Assembly (NCBI GenBank): GCA_013151465.1
Contig: JAADIF010000054.1
Coordinates: 1-29,398 of the forward strand
Direction of reading: 5' to 3'
Length of the DNA: 29,398 bases
DNA from: Microcaldota archaeon
GTDB taxonomy: Archaea; Aenigmatarchaeota; Aenigmatarchaeia; QMZP01; QMZT01
Shown here: piece by piece, positions 8,293-15,363 of the stretch
Layout: each line of letters begins with the position of its first letter
Numbering within the stretch: the first letter of the stretch is position 1
Position numbers and translations under genes: made by a program
The notes under the pieces: model-generated
What the model saw: only the letters and a program-made list of their open reading frames with translations
Told to the model about the DNA's origin: nothing
Databases searched by the model: none

Positions 8293-9269
8293 AAGCTAAC
8301 ACCATTACTCCTTAACACTTCCTCTGATATTTTCAAAGCAGCAAGCGCTTCCTCTCCTGTGACAAGAAGGTCCTTTCCATCTTTGATGCAATTGATAAAA
8401 TGTTTCAGCTCGTTTTTTAGAGGCTCCTCCTTTTTCACATCGATATTGATAATATTGGGTTTTCCGAAGTTTATTACAAAATCCCCAAAATCATCACATT
8501 GCCTGTCGTAGACGCTCTCATAAAAGACGAGTTCCTGCGTTACATAGTTTAATTCCGCATACCCTTTCGTTCCCGTGACACTTAATGTCCTTATCTTCAC
8601 CGGCGTTATCCAATTGACTTCAACGAACGCGTTTGCGCCGTTATACCTGAGGAAAATGCTTGCATAATCATGCCTTTTCTCAATAAGAGCCTTGCCAAGT
8701 CCCGCGTATATTTTTTCCGGCCTTTTGCCGAGAAGATAGTTGATTATATCTATGTCATGAACAGCAAGGTCTATTACAACATTCGCATCCTTTATTTGCG
8801 GTGGGAAGATGCCAACCCTTCGTGCATTCACCGATGTAATCTTTCCGAGTTTTCCCTCATCAATCATATCCTTAATCTTGATTACAGCGGGATTGAATCT
8901 CTCTACATGACCTACTGTCATTTTTACACCATTCCTTTTTGCCGCATCAACTATTTCTTTTCCTTCTTCCGTATTTTTTGCGATGGGCTTTTCGACAAGA
9001 AAATTGACGTCATGTTCAGCCACATCGAGCGCAACCTTATGATGGAGGAATGTGGGAACACATATAGAAACCGCATCTATTTTTTCATTCTCAAGCATGC
9101 TGTTGTAATCGTTATAGAATTTGCATCCGAACTTCTCTGCGACTTCTTTCCCCCCCTTTTCATCGACATCAGAAACAGCAACAAGATTCGCTTCTTCCAG
9201 CTCCGAGTAAACCCTTATATGGTTCCTGCCCATATTCCCCGTTCCTATCACAGCTACATTAACAACCAT
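8289..9269 (-). CDS. Gfo/Idh/MocA oxidoreductase, UDP-GlcNAc 3-dehydrogenase-like
   Basis: NAD(P)-dependent dehydrogenase of 326 aa. Rossmann GTGNMG is at residues 9-14, catalytic EKP at 93-95 (K94), and DLAVHDID at 167-174 (H171). The segment GHVERFNP (120-127) is characteristic of the archaeal and WlbA-type enzymes that oxidise C3 of UDP-GlcNAc or UDP-GlcNAcA, making the keto sugar used by a DegT aminotransferase. That aminotransferase is the upstream neighbour. The start is the ATG at 9269: GGTG lies 5 nt upstream and a TATA box at 9304-9311 predicts transcription start near 9282. A TTG at 9299 would fall outside the transcript. The 3' end overlaps the ATP-grasp gene by four bases. Substrate assignment is by family resemblance and context. 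Confidence 0.9.
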   Translation of the reverse strand: MVVNVAVIGTGNMGRNHIRVYSELEEANLVAVSDVDEKGGKEVAEKFGCKFYNDYNSMLENEKIDAVSICVPTFLHHKVALDVAEHDVNFLVEKPIAKNTEEGKEIVDAAKRNGVKMTVGHVERFNPAVIKIKDMIDEGKLGKITSVNARRVGIFPPQIKDANVVIDLAVHDIDIINYLLGKRPEKIYAGLGKALIEKRHDYASIFLRYNGANAFVEVNWITPVKIRTLSVTGTKGYAELNYVTQELVFYESVYDRQCDDFGDFVINFGKPNIINIDVKKEEPLKNELKHFINCIKDGKDLLVTGEEALAALKISEEVLRSNGVSL

Positions 9270-9303
9270 AAAAGCACCAGACAGAATAAGTTTGGTCAAG
9301 CGA

Positions 9304-9311
9304 TTTTTATA
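9304..9311 (-). promoter_or_regulatory. TATA box upstream of the Gfo/Idh gene
   Basis: On the - strand CTATAAAAATCG lies about 39 nt before the ATG at 9269, predicting transcription start near 9282 and a leader of about 13 nt carrying GGTG. The two downstream genes may therefore be transcribed independently of the aminotransferase as well as with it. Confidence 0.45.
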
Positions 9312-9366
9312 GCTTTGTGGAATAATGTTCTTTTTTCAATTGCGAACACTCAAAATGAGAACCGTT

Positions 9367-10455
9367 TTATTTCTCGAATCCTTTTATAGTCTCCACGATC
9401 TTTTCTCTGTCATCTTCCGTAAGATGCGGACCCACTGGTATGGAAACCACTTCCCTTGAAACACGCTCTGCTATGGGGCAGAGCCCTTCCTTAAAACCGA
9501 TGGACTGATAGAATGGCTGCATATACACAGGCATCGGATAATAAACCCTGCAACCTATACCGTTATCGTTCATATATTGCAGGAATTCATCCCTTCTTCC
9601 ATTTAATATTTTCAGCGTGTATTGATGCCACGACGGTATAACATTGTCTGGAACAAATGGTGTTTCCAACCAATCGATATCGGAAAGCTCCTTTGTAAAA
9701 AACTTTGCATTCTCCGCGCGTTTAGCATTGAGGAAATCAAGCTTTCGGAGCTGGACAAGACCAAGTGCCGCATTTATGTCAGTCATCCTGAAATTGTATG
9801 AAAGCAGCTCCTGAAGATATTGCTCGGATTGGCCGTGATTTCTTATCTTCCGCGCATTTGATACGGCATCTTCGGAATTTGTCAGAATCATTCCGCCTTC
9901 TGCGGTTACAATGTTCTTTGTTGCATAGAATGAAAAGCATGATGCATCGCCGAATGAGCCCGCTTTCTTTCCGTCATATTCAGCGCCATGCGCCTGCGCC
10001 GCATCCTCTACGAGGAGCAGACCATTATCATAACATATTTCCTGTAATCTCTTCATGTCGCAGGTCTGTCCGTAAAGGTGGACAGGCATTATGGCTTTCG
10101 TGTTTTCTGTTATTTTCTTCTCAACGGAATCGGGATCCATGTTAAAGGTTTTCGGGTCAATATCCGCAAAAACCGGCTTTGCCCCTACATAAAGAATTGC
10201 ATTTGTTGTCGCCTGAAACGTGAATGCAGTTGTTATTACTTCATCACCCTTCCCAATTCCGAGCGCTTCAAGGGCTATCATCAATGCCGTCGTGCCGGAT
10301 GATGTTGCTATTCCGTATCTTGTGCCTATGTATGAGGAGAAATCATCTTCGAATTCCTTTGTCTTCTCATGCTGGACAAGAAAGCCTGAACGCAGGACAT
10401 CTTCAACCGCGCGTATCTCATCCTCTCCTATATCCGGCTTCGATATCGGAATCAT
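9367..10455 (-). CDS. DegT/DnrJ/EryC1 (ArnB-type) sugar aminotransferase
   Basis: PLP-dependent enzyme that aminates a keto nucleotide sugar, usually with glutamate as donor. The 362-aa protein has the fold-type I elements: TSSGTTAL (51-58, cofactor phosphate), VEDAAQAHGA (149-158; D151 and Q154 contact PLP), and the Schiff-base lysine K180 in SFYATKNI. The N-terminus MIPISKPDIGEDEI is the normal family start, so the ATG at 10455 is accepted. A TTTTAAAA element at 10476-10483 predicts a leaderless transcript. The downstream Gfo/Idh gene would supply the 3-keto sugar, as in the WlbA/WlbE or methanococcal acetamido-sugar routes. No N-acetyltransferase is seen nearby, so the amino group may be left free or modified by the ATP-grasp enzyme. 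Confidence 0.93.
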   Translation of the reverse strand: MIPISKPDIGEDEIRAVEDVLRSGFLVQHEKTKEFEDDFSSYIGTRYGIATSSGTTALMIALEALGIGKGDEVITTAFTFQATTNAILYVGAKPVFADIDPKTFNMDPDSVEKKITENTKAIMPVHLYGQTCDMKRLQEICYDNGLLLVEDAAQAHGAEYDGKKAGSFGDASCFSFYATKNIVTAEGGMILTNSEDAVSNARKIRNHGQSEQYLQELLSYNFRMTDINAALGLVQLRKLDFLNAKRAENAKFFTKELSDIDWLETPFVPDNVIPSWHQYTLKILNGRRDEFLQYMNDNGIGCRVYYPMPVYMQPFYQSIGFKEGLCPIAERVSREVVSIPVGPHLTEDDREKIVETIKGFEK

Positions 10456-10475
10456 GATTAGAATATATATTTTTG

Positions 10476-10560
10476 TTTTAAAATGCTATCTCAATGAATT
10501 GTCGAAACAGATATTGAAGGTTTAAAAGGTTTGAGGAATCTTAATATACTCACTAAAAGG
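10476..10560. promoter_or_regulatory. divergent promoter region, sugar aminotransferase (-) and HMG-CoA synthase (+)
   Basis: The 136-nt gap between divergent genes has a TTTTAAAA element (10476-10483) placed for a leaderless aminotransferase mRNA. On the + strand GTTTAAAAGG (10520-10529) and TTAATATACT (10541-10550) are candidate boxes for the HMG-CoA synthase operon. I cannot tell which is used. No other structure is evident in the gap. Confidence 0.4.
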
Positions 10561-10591
10561 AATTCATCTGGATTCTCTCTTGTGTGGTTTA

Positions 10592-11635
10592 ATGAAAGTC
10601 GGAATTGTCGGTTACGGTGCATATGTGCCGCGTCTTCGCATAAAATCATCAGACATCGCAAAAATATGGGGAAAAGACGAAGAAAGTGTTGCAAAACTTG
10701 TTGGGGAAAAGAGCGTTCCCAATATGGACGAAGATGCAGCGACGATGGCCGTTACTGCATCAAGATTCGCTCTTGCGCGGGCAGGTATAAACCCGGCAGA
10801 TATAGGCGCTGTGTATATTGGTTCAGAATCACATCCTTATGTTGTCAAATCGACAGCTGCAATTGTTGCAGAAGCGATAGAGGCAACACCAGTAATGACG
10901 GCAGCAGACCTCGAGTTTGCATGCAAGGCCGGGACAGCAGGATTTCAGGCAGCGATGGGGCTGATAAAGGCCGGTTATATCAAAGCTGGTCTTGCGATAG
11001 GCTCGGACACGTCGCAGGGAAGGCCTGGTGATGCGCTGGAATACACGGCCGCTGCGGGTGCTGCTGCATACATATTCGGAACTGAAAGTATAATAGCTAC
11101 GGTTAATGATTTTTGTTCTTTCACGACGGATACTCCCGATTTCTGGAGAAGGGAAGGCGAAGATTATCCGCGCCATGGCGGCAGGTTCACAGGCGAGCCT
11201 GCATATTTCAAACACGTTCTTTCTGCAACAAAACTTCTCCTTGAGAAAACAGGTACAACCGTTGACGATTATGATTACTTTGTATTTCATCAACCCAATG
11301 CAAAATTCCCAATAATTGCAGCAAAAAAGCTCGGCGTCCCAAAGGAAAAGATCCTTCCAGGATTGCTCGTTCCTAAAATAGGAAACACGTACTCCGGGGC
11401 AGTCCCCCTGGGACTTGCCGCTGTTCTCGACATTGCAAAACCGGGGGACAGGCTACTTGCAACATCGTTTGGTTCTGGTGCAGGCTCTGATTCCTTCTCA
11501 ATTACAGTTGAAGATGAAATAGAAAAGAAGAGAGGTCTCGCTCCACTCGTTAATGAGTTCGTAGAAAACAAAAAATACATAGGATATGCGGAATATGTGA
11601 AATACAGAAAGAAGATAAAAGGTGTTGAAGCATGA
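10592..11635 (+). CDS. hydroxymethylglutaryl-CoA synthase (archaeal type)
   Basis: Condenses acetyl-CoA with acetoacetyl-CoA to HMG-CoA, the second step of the mevalonate pathway for archaeal lipids. The 347-aa protein starts MKVGIVGYGAYVPRLRI, as in archaeal HMGS. Visible catalytic features are the acylated cysteine C111 in EFACKAGTAG, the histidine H233 in FHQPN, and a glycine-rich C-terminal segment FGSGAGSDSF. The start at 10592 is preferred to a GTG at 10580 because it gives the family N-terminus. Its stop overlaps the thiolase ATG (ATGA). The gene order HMGS-thiolase-DUF35 is that of the archaeal complex in which a shared CoA site channels acetoacetyl-CoA from thiolase to HMGS. Confidence 0.95.
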   Translation: MKVGIVGYGAYVPRLRIKSSDIAKIWGKDEESVAKLVGEKSVPNMDEDAATMAVTASRFALARAGINPADIGAVYIGSESHPYVVKSTAAIVAEAIEATPVMTAADLEFACKAGTAGFQAAMGLIKAGYIKAGLAIGSDTSQGRPGDALEYTAAAGAAAYIFGTESIIATVNDFCSFTTDTPDFWRREGEDYPRHGGRFTGEPAYFKHVLSATKLLLEKTGTTVDDYDYFVFHQPNAKFPIIAAKKLGVPKEKILPGLLVPKIGNTYSGAVPLGLAAVLDIAKPGDRLLATSFGSGAGSDSFSITVEDEIEKKRGLAPLVNEFVENKKYIGYAEYVKYRKKIKGVEA

Positions 11636-12822
11636 TTGACTATTCAAAGCTAAAACCTGCTCGTGATGTTGCTATCATAGGTATAGGCTCCACCATATTT
11701 GGCGAACACTGGGACAAAAGCTTGCGGGATCTTGCGGGAGAGGCCGGCTCAAAGGCGCTTCATGATGCAAACATAGACCCGAAGGAGATACAGTTTCTTG
11801 TTGGGGGGAACATGTCCGGGGGGATGTTTGTCGGACAGGAGCACGGTGCCGGGCTTTTTGCAGATCATCTTGGCATAACGCCTGTCGGCGCGATAAGAAC
11901 AGAAGCAGCCTGCGCGTCAGGGAGCCTGGCCGTTCGCGTTGGGTACATGGCAATAGCATCCGGCATGTATGATGTTGTAGCAGTCGGTGGCGCCGAGAAA
12001 ATGACCGATGTTTATGGTGACCGGGCAACATCAGTCCTTGCCGGGGCAATGGATCAGGAAAACGAGGCATTTCACGGTCTTACGTTTCCAGGAGTTTATG
12101 CATTCCTTGCAAACAGGCATATGCACGACTACGGAACTACAAGGGAGCAGCTTGCGTTAATCCCCGTGAAAAACCATAGGAACGGCGCGCTGAATCCCAT
12201 AGCACATTTTCAGCGCAAAATAACGTTGGATAATGTTCTCAATTCCCCGCTTGTTGCAGATCCTCTTCGCCTGCTTGACTGTTCACCCATATCTGACGGT
12301 GCGGCAAGCCTGATAATGGTTTCAGCGGACAAAGCGAAGGATTATACCAACAGCCCGATATATATAAAGGCATCAGCTCAGGCAAGCGACAGTCTTGCTG
12401 TTCATGACAGAGAGAATATAACAACGCTGAATGCAACACTCGTAGCTTCGAAAGAAGCATACGCCAGAGCAGGATTAGGACCCGAGGACATAGATTTTGC
12501 AGAAGTCCATGATTGTTTTTCCATCAATGAGCTCATAGCATACGAGGACTTGGGATTCGCCAAGAAAGGCGAAGGCGGGAAGCTCATAGAATCCGGTGAA
12601 ACGGAGATAAGCGGTAAAATTCCGGTAAACACTTCTGGAGGGCTTAAGGCAAAGGGGCATCCTGTGGGGGCGACTGGAGTTGCGCAGCTGGTTGAACTGG
12701 TTGAACAGCTTCGCGGGGAAGCAGGAAAAAGGCAGGTAGAGAATGCGAGAGTTGGTCTTGCCCACAACGTCGGGGGATCAGGTGCGACTGTCGTAATTCA
12801 CATATTGTCAAATGAGAGATGA
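11632..12822 (+). CDS. acetyl-CoA C-acetyltransferase (SCP2-type archaeal thiolase)
   Basis: Makes acetoacetyl-CoA from two acetyl-CoA, feeding the adjacent HMG-CoA synthase. The 396-aa protein has the nucleophilic cysteine C94 in EAACASGSL, VHDCFSINEL with H293, and KGHPVGATG with H343. The C-terminal motif is HNVGGSG (from residue 378) instead of the CxG motif of degradative thiolases. These are the features of the SCP2-like archaeal group. Gene junctions are ATGA overlaps on both sides, so the three genes are translationally coupled and probably expressed in fixed ratio. The thermodynamically unfavourable condensation makes direct channeling to HMGS plausible, as shown in methanogen homologues. 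Confidence 0.95.
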   Translation: MIDYSKLKPARDVAIIGIGSTIFGEHWDKSLRDLAGEAGSKALHDANIDPKEIQFLVGGNMSGGMFVGQEHGAGLFADHLGITPVGAIRTEAACASGSLAVRVGYMAIASGMYDVVAVGGAEKMTDVYGDRATSVLAGAMDQENEAFHGLTFPGVYAFLANRHMHDYGTTREQLALIPVKNHRNGALNPIAHFQRKITLDNVLNSPLVADPLRLLDCSPISDGAASLIMVSADKAKDYTNSPIYIKASAQASDSLAVHDRENITTLNATLVASKEAYARAGLGPEDIDFAEVHDCFSINELIAYEDLGFAKKGEGGKLIESGETEISGKIPVNTSGGLKAKGHPVGATGVAQLVELVEQLRGEAGKRQVENARVGLAHNVGGSGATVVIHILSNER

Positions 12823-13229
12823 TTGTTATGAGCGAGTTTGCGGTTCCGTTCCACTGGAGAAACTTCAAGAGTAGATACAACCTCATAGGTTCAAGGTGCT
12901 CTTCATGCGGAAAATATTTTTATCCTGAAAGAAGCATCTGTCCGATATGCAAAAGGACAGTCAAAATGGAGAAGGTTAAGTTCTCTGGAAAGGGAAGAGT
13001 TTTTACTTATACAGTCATTCGGGTTCCACCTGAAGGTTTCAGTTCATATGCTCCGTATATTGTTGCTATAATAGAGCTTGAAGAGGGTGTAAAGATAACA
13101 GGTCAGATTGTTGATTGTGAACCGGAAGATGTTGAAATAGGAATGCCGGTTGAGGCAGTGTTCAGGAAGATGAGAAGCGAGAAAGGCTCCGGTATAATCC
13201 TTTACGGAACAAAATTCAAACCTGCCTGA
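12819..13229 (+). CDS. DUF35 zinc-ribbon/OB-fold protein, thiolase-HMGS complex subunit
   Basis: A 136-aa protein with an N-terminal rubredoxin-like zinc ribbon (C27, C30, C41, C44) and a C-terminal OB-fold (about residues 50-130, including GRVFTYTVI). DUF35 proteins bridge thiolase and HMG-CoA synthase in the archaeal complex and form part of the shared CoA-binding site; this job is inferred from operon position and family. The start at 12819 overlaps the thiolase stop by ATGA. An ATG at 12828 (MSEFAVPFHWRNF) gives an N-terminus more like homologues and is equally possible. It is the last gene of the operon; a 138-nt leader and gap follow. Confidence 0.92.
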   Translation: MIVMSEFAVPFHWRNFKSRYNLIGSRCSSCGKYFYPERSICPICKRTVKMEKVKFSGKGRVFTYTVIRVPPEGFSSYAPYIVAIIELEEGVKITGQIVDCEPEDVEIGMPVEAVFRKMRSEKGSGIILYGTKFKPA

Positions 13230-13367
13230 CAAAACCTGAAGAAACACAATTTCTGGTGCGGCTTTACAAAAACACCACAATTTATGCAATTGAGTTTATT
13301 TTCAAAACCAATAAAAACAGATTCATGCAAAATAAAGAATGCATTTTCGAAAGGTGGGAGTATAGAA

Positions 13368-14291
13368 ATGGAAATCATGGATCTGATGGAAGAAGACCTG
13401 TTTGATATAGGGCTCGATGAAACGGATTTGGAAGAGATTATAGATGAAGACGATGATGAATCGGAAGGCGATGAAATCGTTGTTTTGGAAGAAGACGAAG
13501 AAGGCAATATCACATATTCTGTAAAGAAAAAGGAAAAGTATGCTGATGATGAACATGAGAATGAAAAGAAATATGTAGAATCCACAGAACATATATATGA
13601 CCATGATGATATTGATGACGAATATTCAACTTGCATGGGTTTTGGATCACAATTCAATCATTTTTATGAATGGAAAGAAAGGGTGAAAATAGAATATTCT
13701 GTAGAATTACCAGCTATCGGTGGAACTACAAGCGATATCGTGCCTGATATAACTACCACTGCAAACGAAGATCATATAGAGGAAACAACTTATTATGACA
13801 ACGAGCCAAAACCATCATTTGAAGTAATAAAATACGAGCAGCCTGTTGTGATGGATTACAGCCACAAGGATTATGTTCATGAACAGATTCTCATAGAGAA
13901 CAACATAGAAAATGAAATAAATGCTTATGATCTTGTAAACAGGATAAAGAGCGAACTTGGCATAAAAGCGGATTATAGTGAGGAGTTCGGCAGTATATAT
14001 ATAAACGAAATAAATGGCACCAGAGACGGTCAGAACGGGATGTGGTGGGAATTTTATATCATAGACGAAAACAACAACGTACGAATAGGTGAGAATTCAA
14101 TTGATAAGACGATCCTGAAGAAAGGCGAAAGGCTTGAATGGCGTCTTGCATCAGAAGAACCCGGTGCATGCGGAGGCGTAATAAATGACAATGCGGATGC
14201 CAGGATACAATCCATTGGAGAGCAGCTTAGGATAAACTACATAAATCAGGGCAAGTCTTCAATGGGCATCAAATACCCGATTGCAGCTTAA
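13368..14291 (+). CDS. acidic protein with DUF4430-like C-terminal domain, function unknown
   Basis: From the ATG at 13368, preceded by AAGGTGGGAG (13351-13360), the protein is 307 aa. Residues about 1-60 are strongly acidic (runs such as IIDEDDDESEGDEI) and probably disordered; a low-complexity, Tyr/His/Glu-rich middle follows. The C-terminal part (about residues 190-265) reads AYDLVNRIKSELGI, then EINGTRDGQNGMWWEFYI, then RLEWRL. That is the pattern of the beta-grasp DUF4430 domain (transcobalamin C-terminal-like, SLBB-related): an N-G-x-x-D-G loop, W-W-x-F/Y-x-I, and a closing strand. No signal peptide or membrane helix is visible, unlike most DUF4430 proteins, which are exported. An ATG at 13284 would add 28 residues. 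The stop overlaps the convergent flavoprotein stop. Confidence 0.75.
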   Translation: MEIMDLMEEDLFDIGLDETDLEEIIDEDDDESEGDEIVVLEEDEEGNITYSVKKKEKYADDEHENEKKYVESTEHIYDHDDIDDEYSTCMGFGSQFNHFYEWKERVKIEYSVELPAIGGTTSDIVPDITTTANEDHIEETTYYDNEPKPSFEVIKYEQPVVMDYSHKDYVHEQILIENNIENEINAYDLVNRIKSELGIKADYSEEFGSIYINEINGTRDGQNGMWWEFYIIDENNNVRIGENSIDKTILKKGERLEWRLASEEPGACGGVINDNADARIQSIGEQLRINYINQGKSSMGIKYPIAA

Positions 14292-15304
14292 ATCAAAAAG
14301 TCCATATCAATTCTGCTCAAAGGGATGAGTTTCATAAAAGCGAATAACGCATCAATCATAGCATTATTTGATTTATTCAAAAACGCATTCCATGCATTGC
14401 CAACGGCAATCTGCTTTCCTATGACCTTTTTCCATCCTTTCTCATACTCGTGCAGAGAATTTTCAGAAAAATCCCCGGTTTTAGACGCAGCTTCTATGAC
14501 ATTTGCAGCTATTTGAGAAGAAAGCAATGCATAAACAACGCCTCCTCCGCTCCATGGCTTTACCTGACCTGCGGCATCTCCCAAGAGGATTGCCCTCTCA
14601 AAATACGTCTTTTCGGCAGGCTTCATAGGGATGAGACCACCTGAAATGTCGGCATCTTGAAGACTGAAAAAATTCATGAGTTCCTTTATTTTTGGTTTTT
14701 TTCCCATCATCCCATATTCTGTTTTACCATTTCTGGGAATTTTCCAGAGAAAGTGTTCCGTTATTTTCCTGTTGTAAAAAAGTTCCACTATATCGTTTTC
14801 AGGTTTTTCATCGACCATTGCTATAAGCCCTGTCGCTGTTTTAGGAGACACGCCGAAATGGCGTGCCACGACAGAAAGCGGACCGTCCGCCCCCACAATC
14901 ATCTTTGCTTTATATGCATTATTTTCAGTGAATAGAGAAACATGCGTATCCTCGAATTTAAGCCTGATTATCCTTTCATTGAAAATTATGTCATTTTCGA
15001 GACCTTTTGCAAGATACTTGTCGAACATATTCCTGTCGATTACATAGACGGGTCTTTTCTTTTCAGCTTTAAGGGTTATTCCGGACGGGGAGTGTATTAA
15101 CGCTGTGTGCACCTTCCGCTCTATGAAACTATCATCTATGCGCGTATAGCGCGAAAGATTCCACGAAATCAGCCCGGAACACTGCACAGGCACGCCTATC
15201 TCTTTGTGCTCTTCCAGTATTTTCACTGAAAGACCTCTTTTCTTCAGATCTGCTGCGCAGGAAAGCCCCGCGGGGCCTGCACCTATAATCAGCACATCAA
15301 GCAT
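14288..15304 (-). CDS. geranylgeranyl-reductase-family FAD oxidoreductase
   Basis: Flavoprotein of the p-hydroxybenzoate-hydroxylase fold that saturates isoprenoid double bonds. In archaea members reduce the geranylgeranyl chains of membrane lipids or polyprenyl carriers. Over 338 aa it shows the dinucleotide-binding GAGPAG (8-13), an acidic ribose contact near E31-E32, PVQCSGLIS (39-47), and GDAAGQVKPWSGGG, the FAD-binding GD motif with the GGR signature. Characterised archaeal GGRs are near 390-450 aa, so this one is short at the C-terminus and its substrate (archaeol precursor or dolichol) is uncertain. The start at 15304 follows a GTGA-type site; a GTG at 15313 would lie at or before the predicted transcription start (about 15309). 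Confidence 0.88.
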   Translation of the reverse strand: MLDVLIIGAGPAGLSCAADLKKRGLSVKILEEHKEIGVPVQCSGLISWNLSRYTRIDDSFIERKVHTALIHSPSGITLKAEKKRPVYVIDRNMFDKYLAKGLENDIIFNERIIRLKFEDTHVSLFTENNAYKAKMIVGADGPLSVVARHFGVSPKTATGLIAMVDEKPENDIVELFYNRKITEHFLWKIPRNGKTEYGMMGKKPKIKELMNFFSLQDADISGGLIPMKPAEKTYFERAILLGDAAGQVKPWSGGGVVYALLSSQIAANVIEAASKTGDFSENSLHEYEKGWKKVIGKQIAVGNAWNAFLNKSNNAMIDALFAFMKLIPLSRIDMDFLI

Positions 15305-15330
15305 AATCTTCACTGGCGGGAATATACATC

Positions 15331-15340
15331 ATTTATATAA
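15331..15340. promoter_or_regulatory. near-palindromic TATA element between GGR-like gene (-) and secF (+)
   Basis: ATTTATATAA reads almost the same on both strands (TTATATAAAT). Its centre lies 28 nt before the secF ATG and 31 nt before the flavoprotein ATG, so one TBP site could drive both genes with near-leaderless mRNAs. The 59-nt gap holds no other candidate of equal quality. Confidence 0.5.
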
Positions 15341-15363
15341 CTAACGACAAAATAGTTATACTT

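Noticed and set aside
8670..9389. 239-codon + strand reading frame opposite the Gfo/Idh gene
   Set aside because: It is antisense to the Rossmann domain and the GHVERFNP motif, and runs into the neighbouring gene; a shadow frame.
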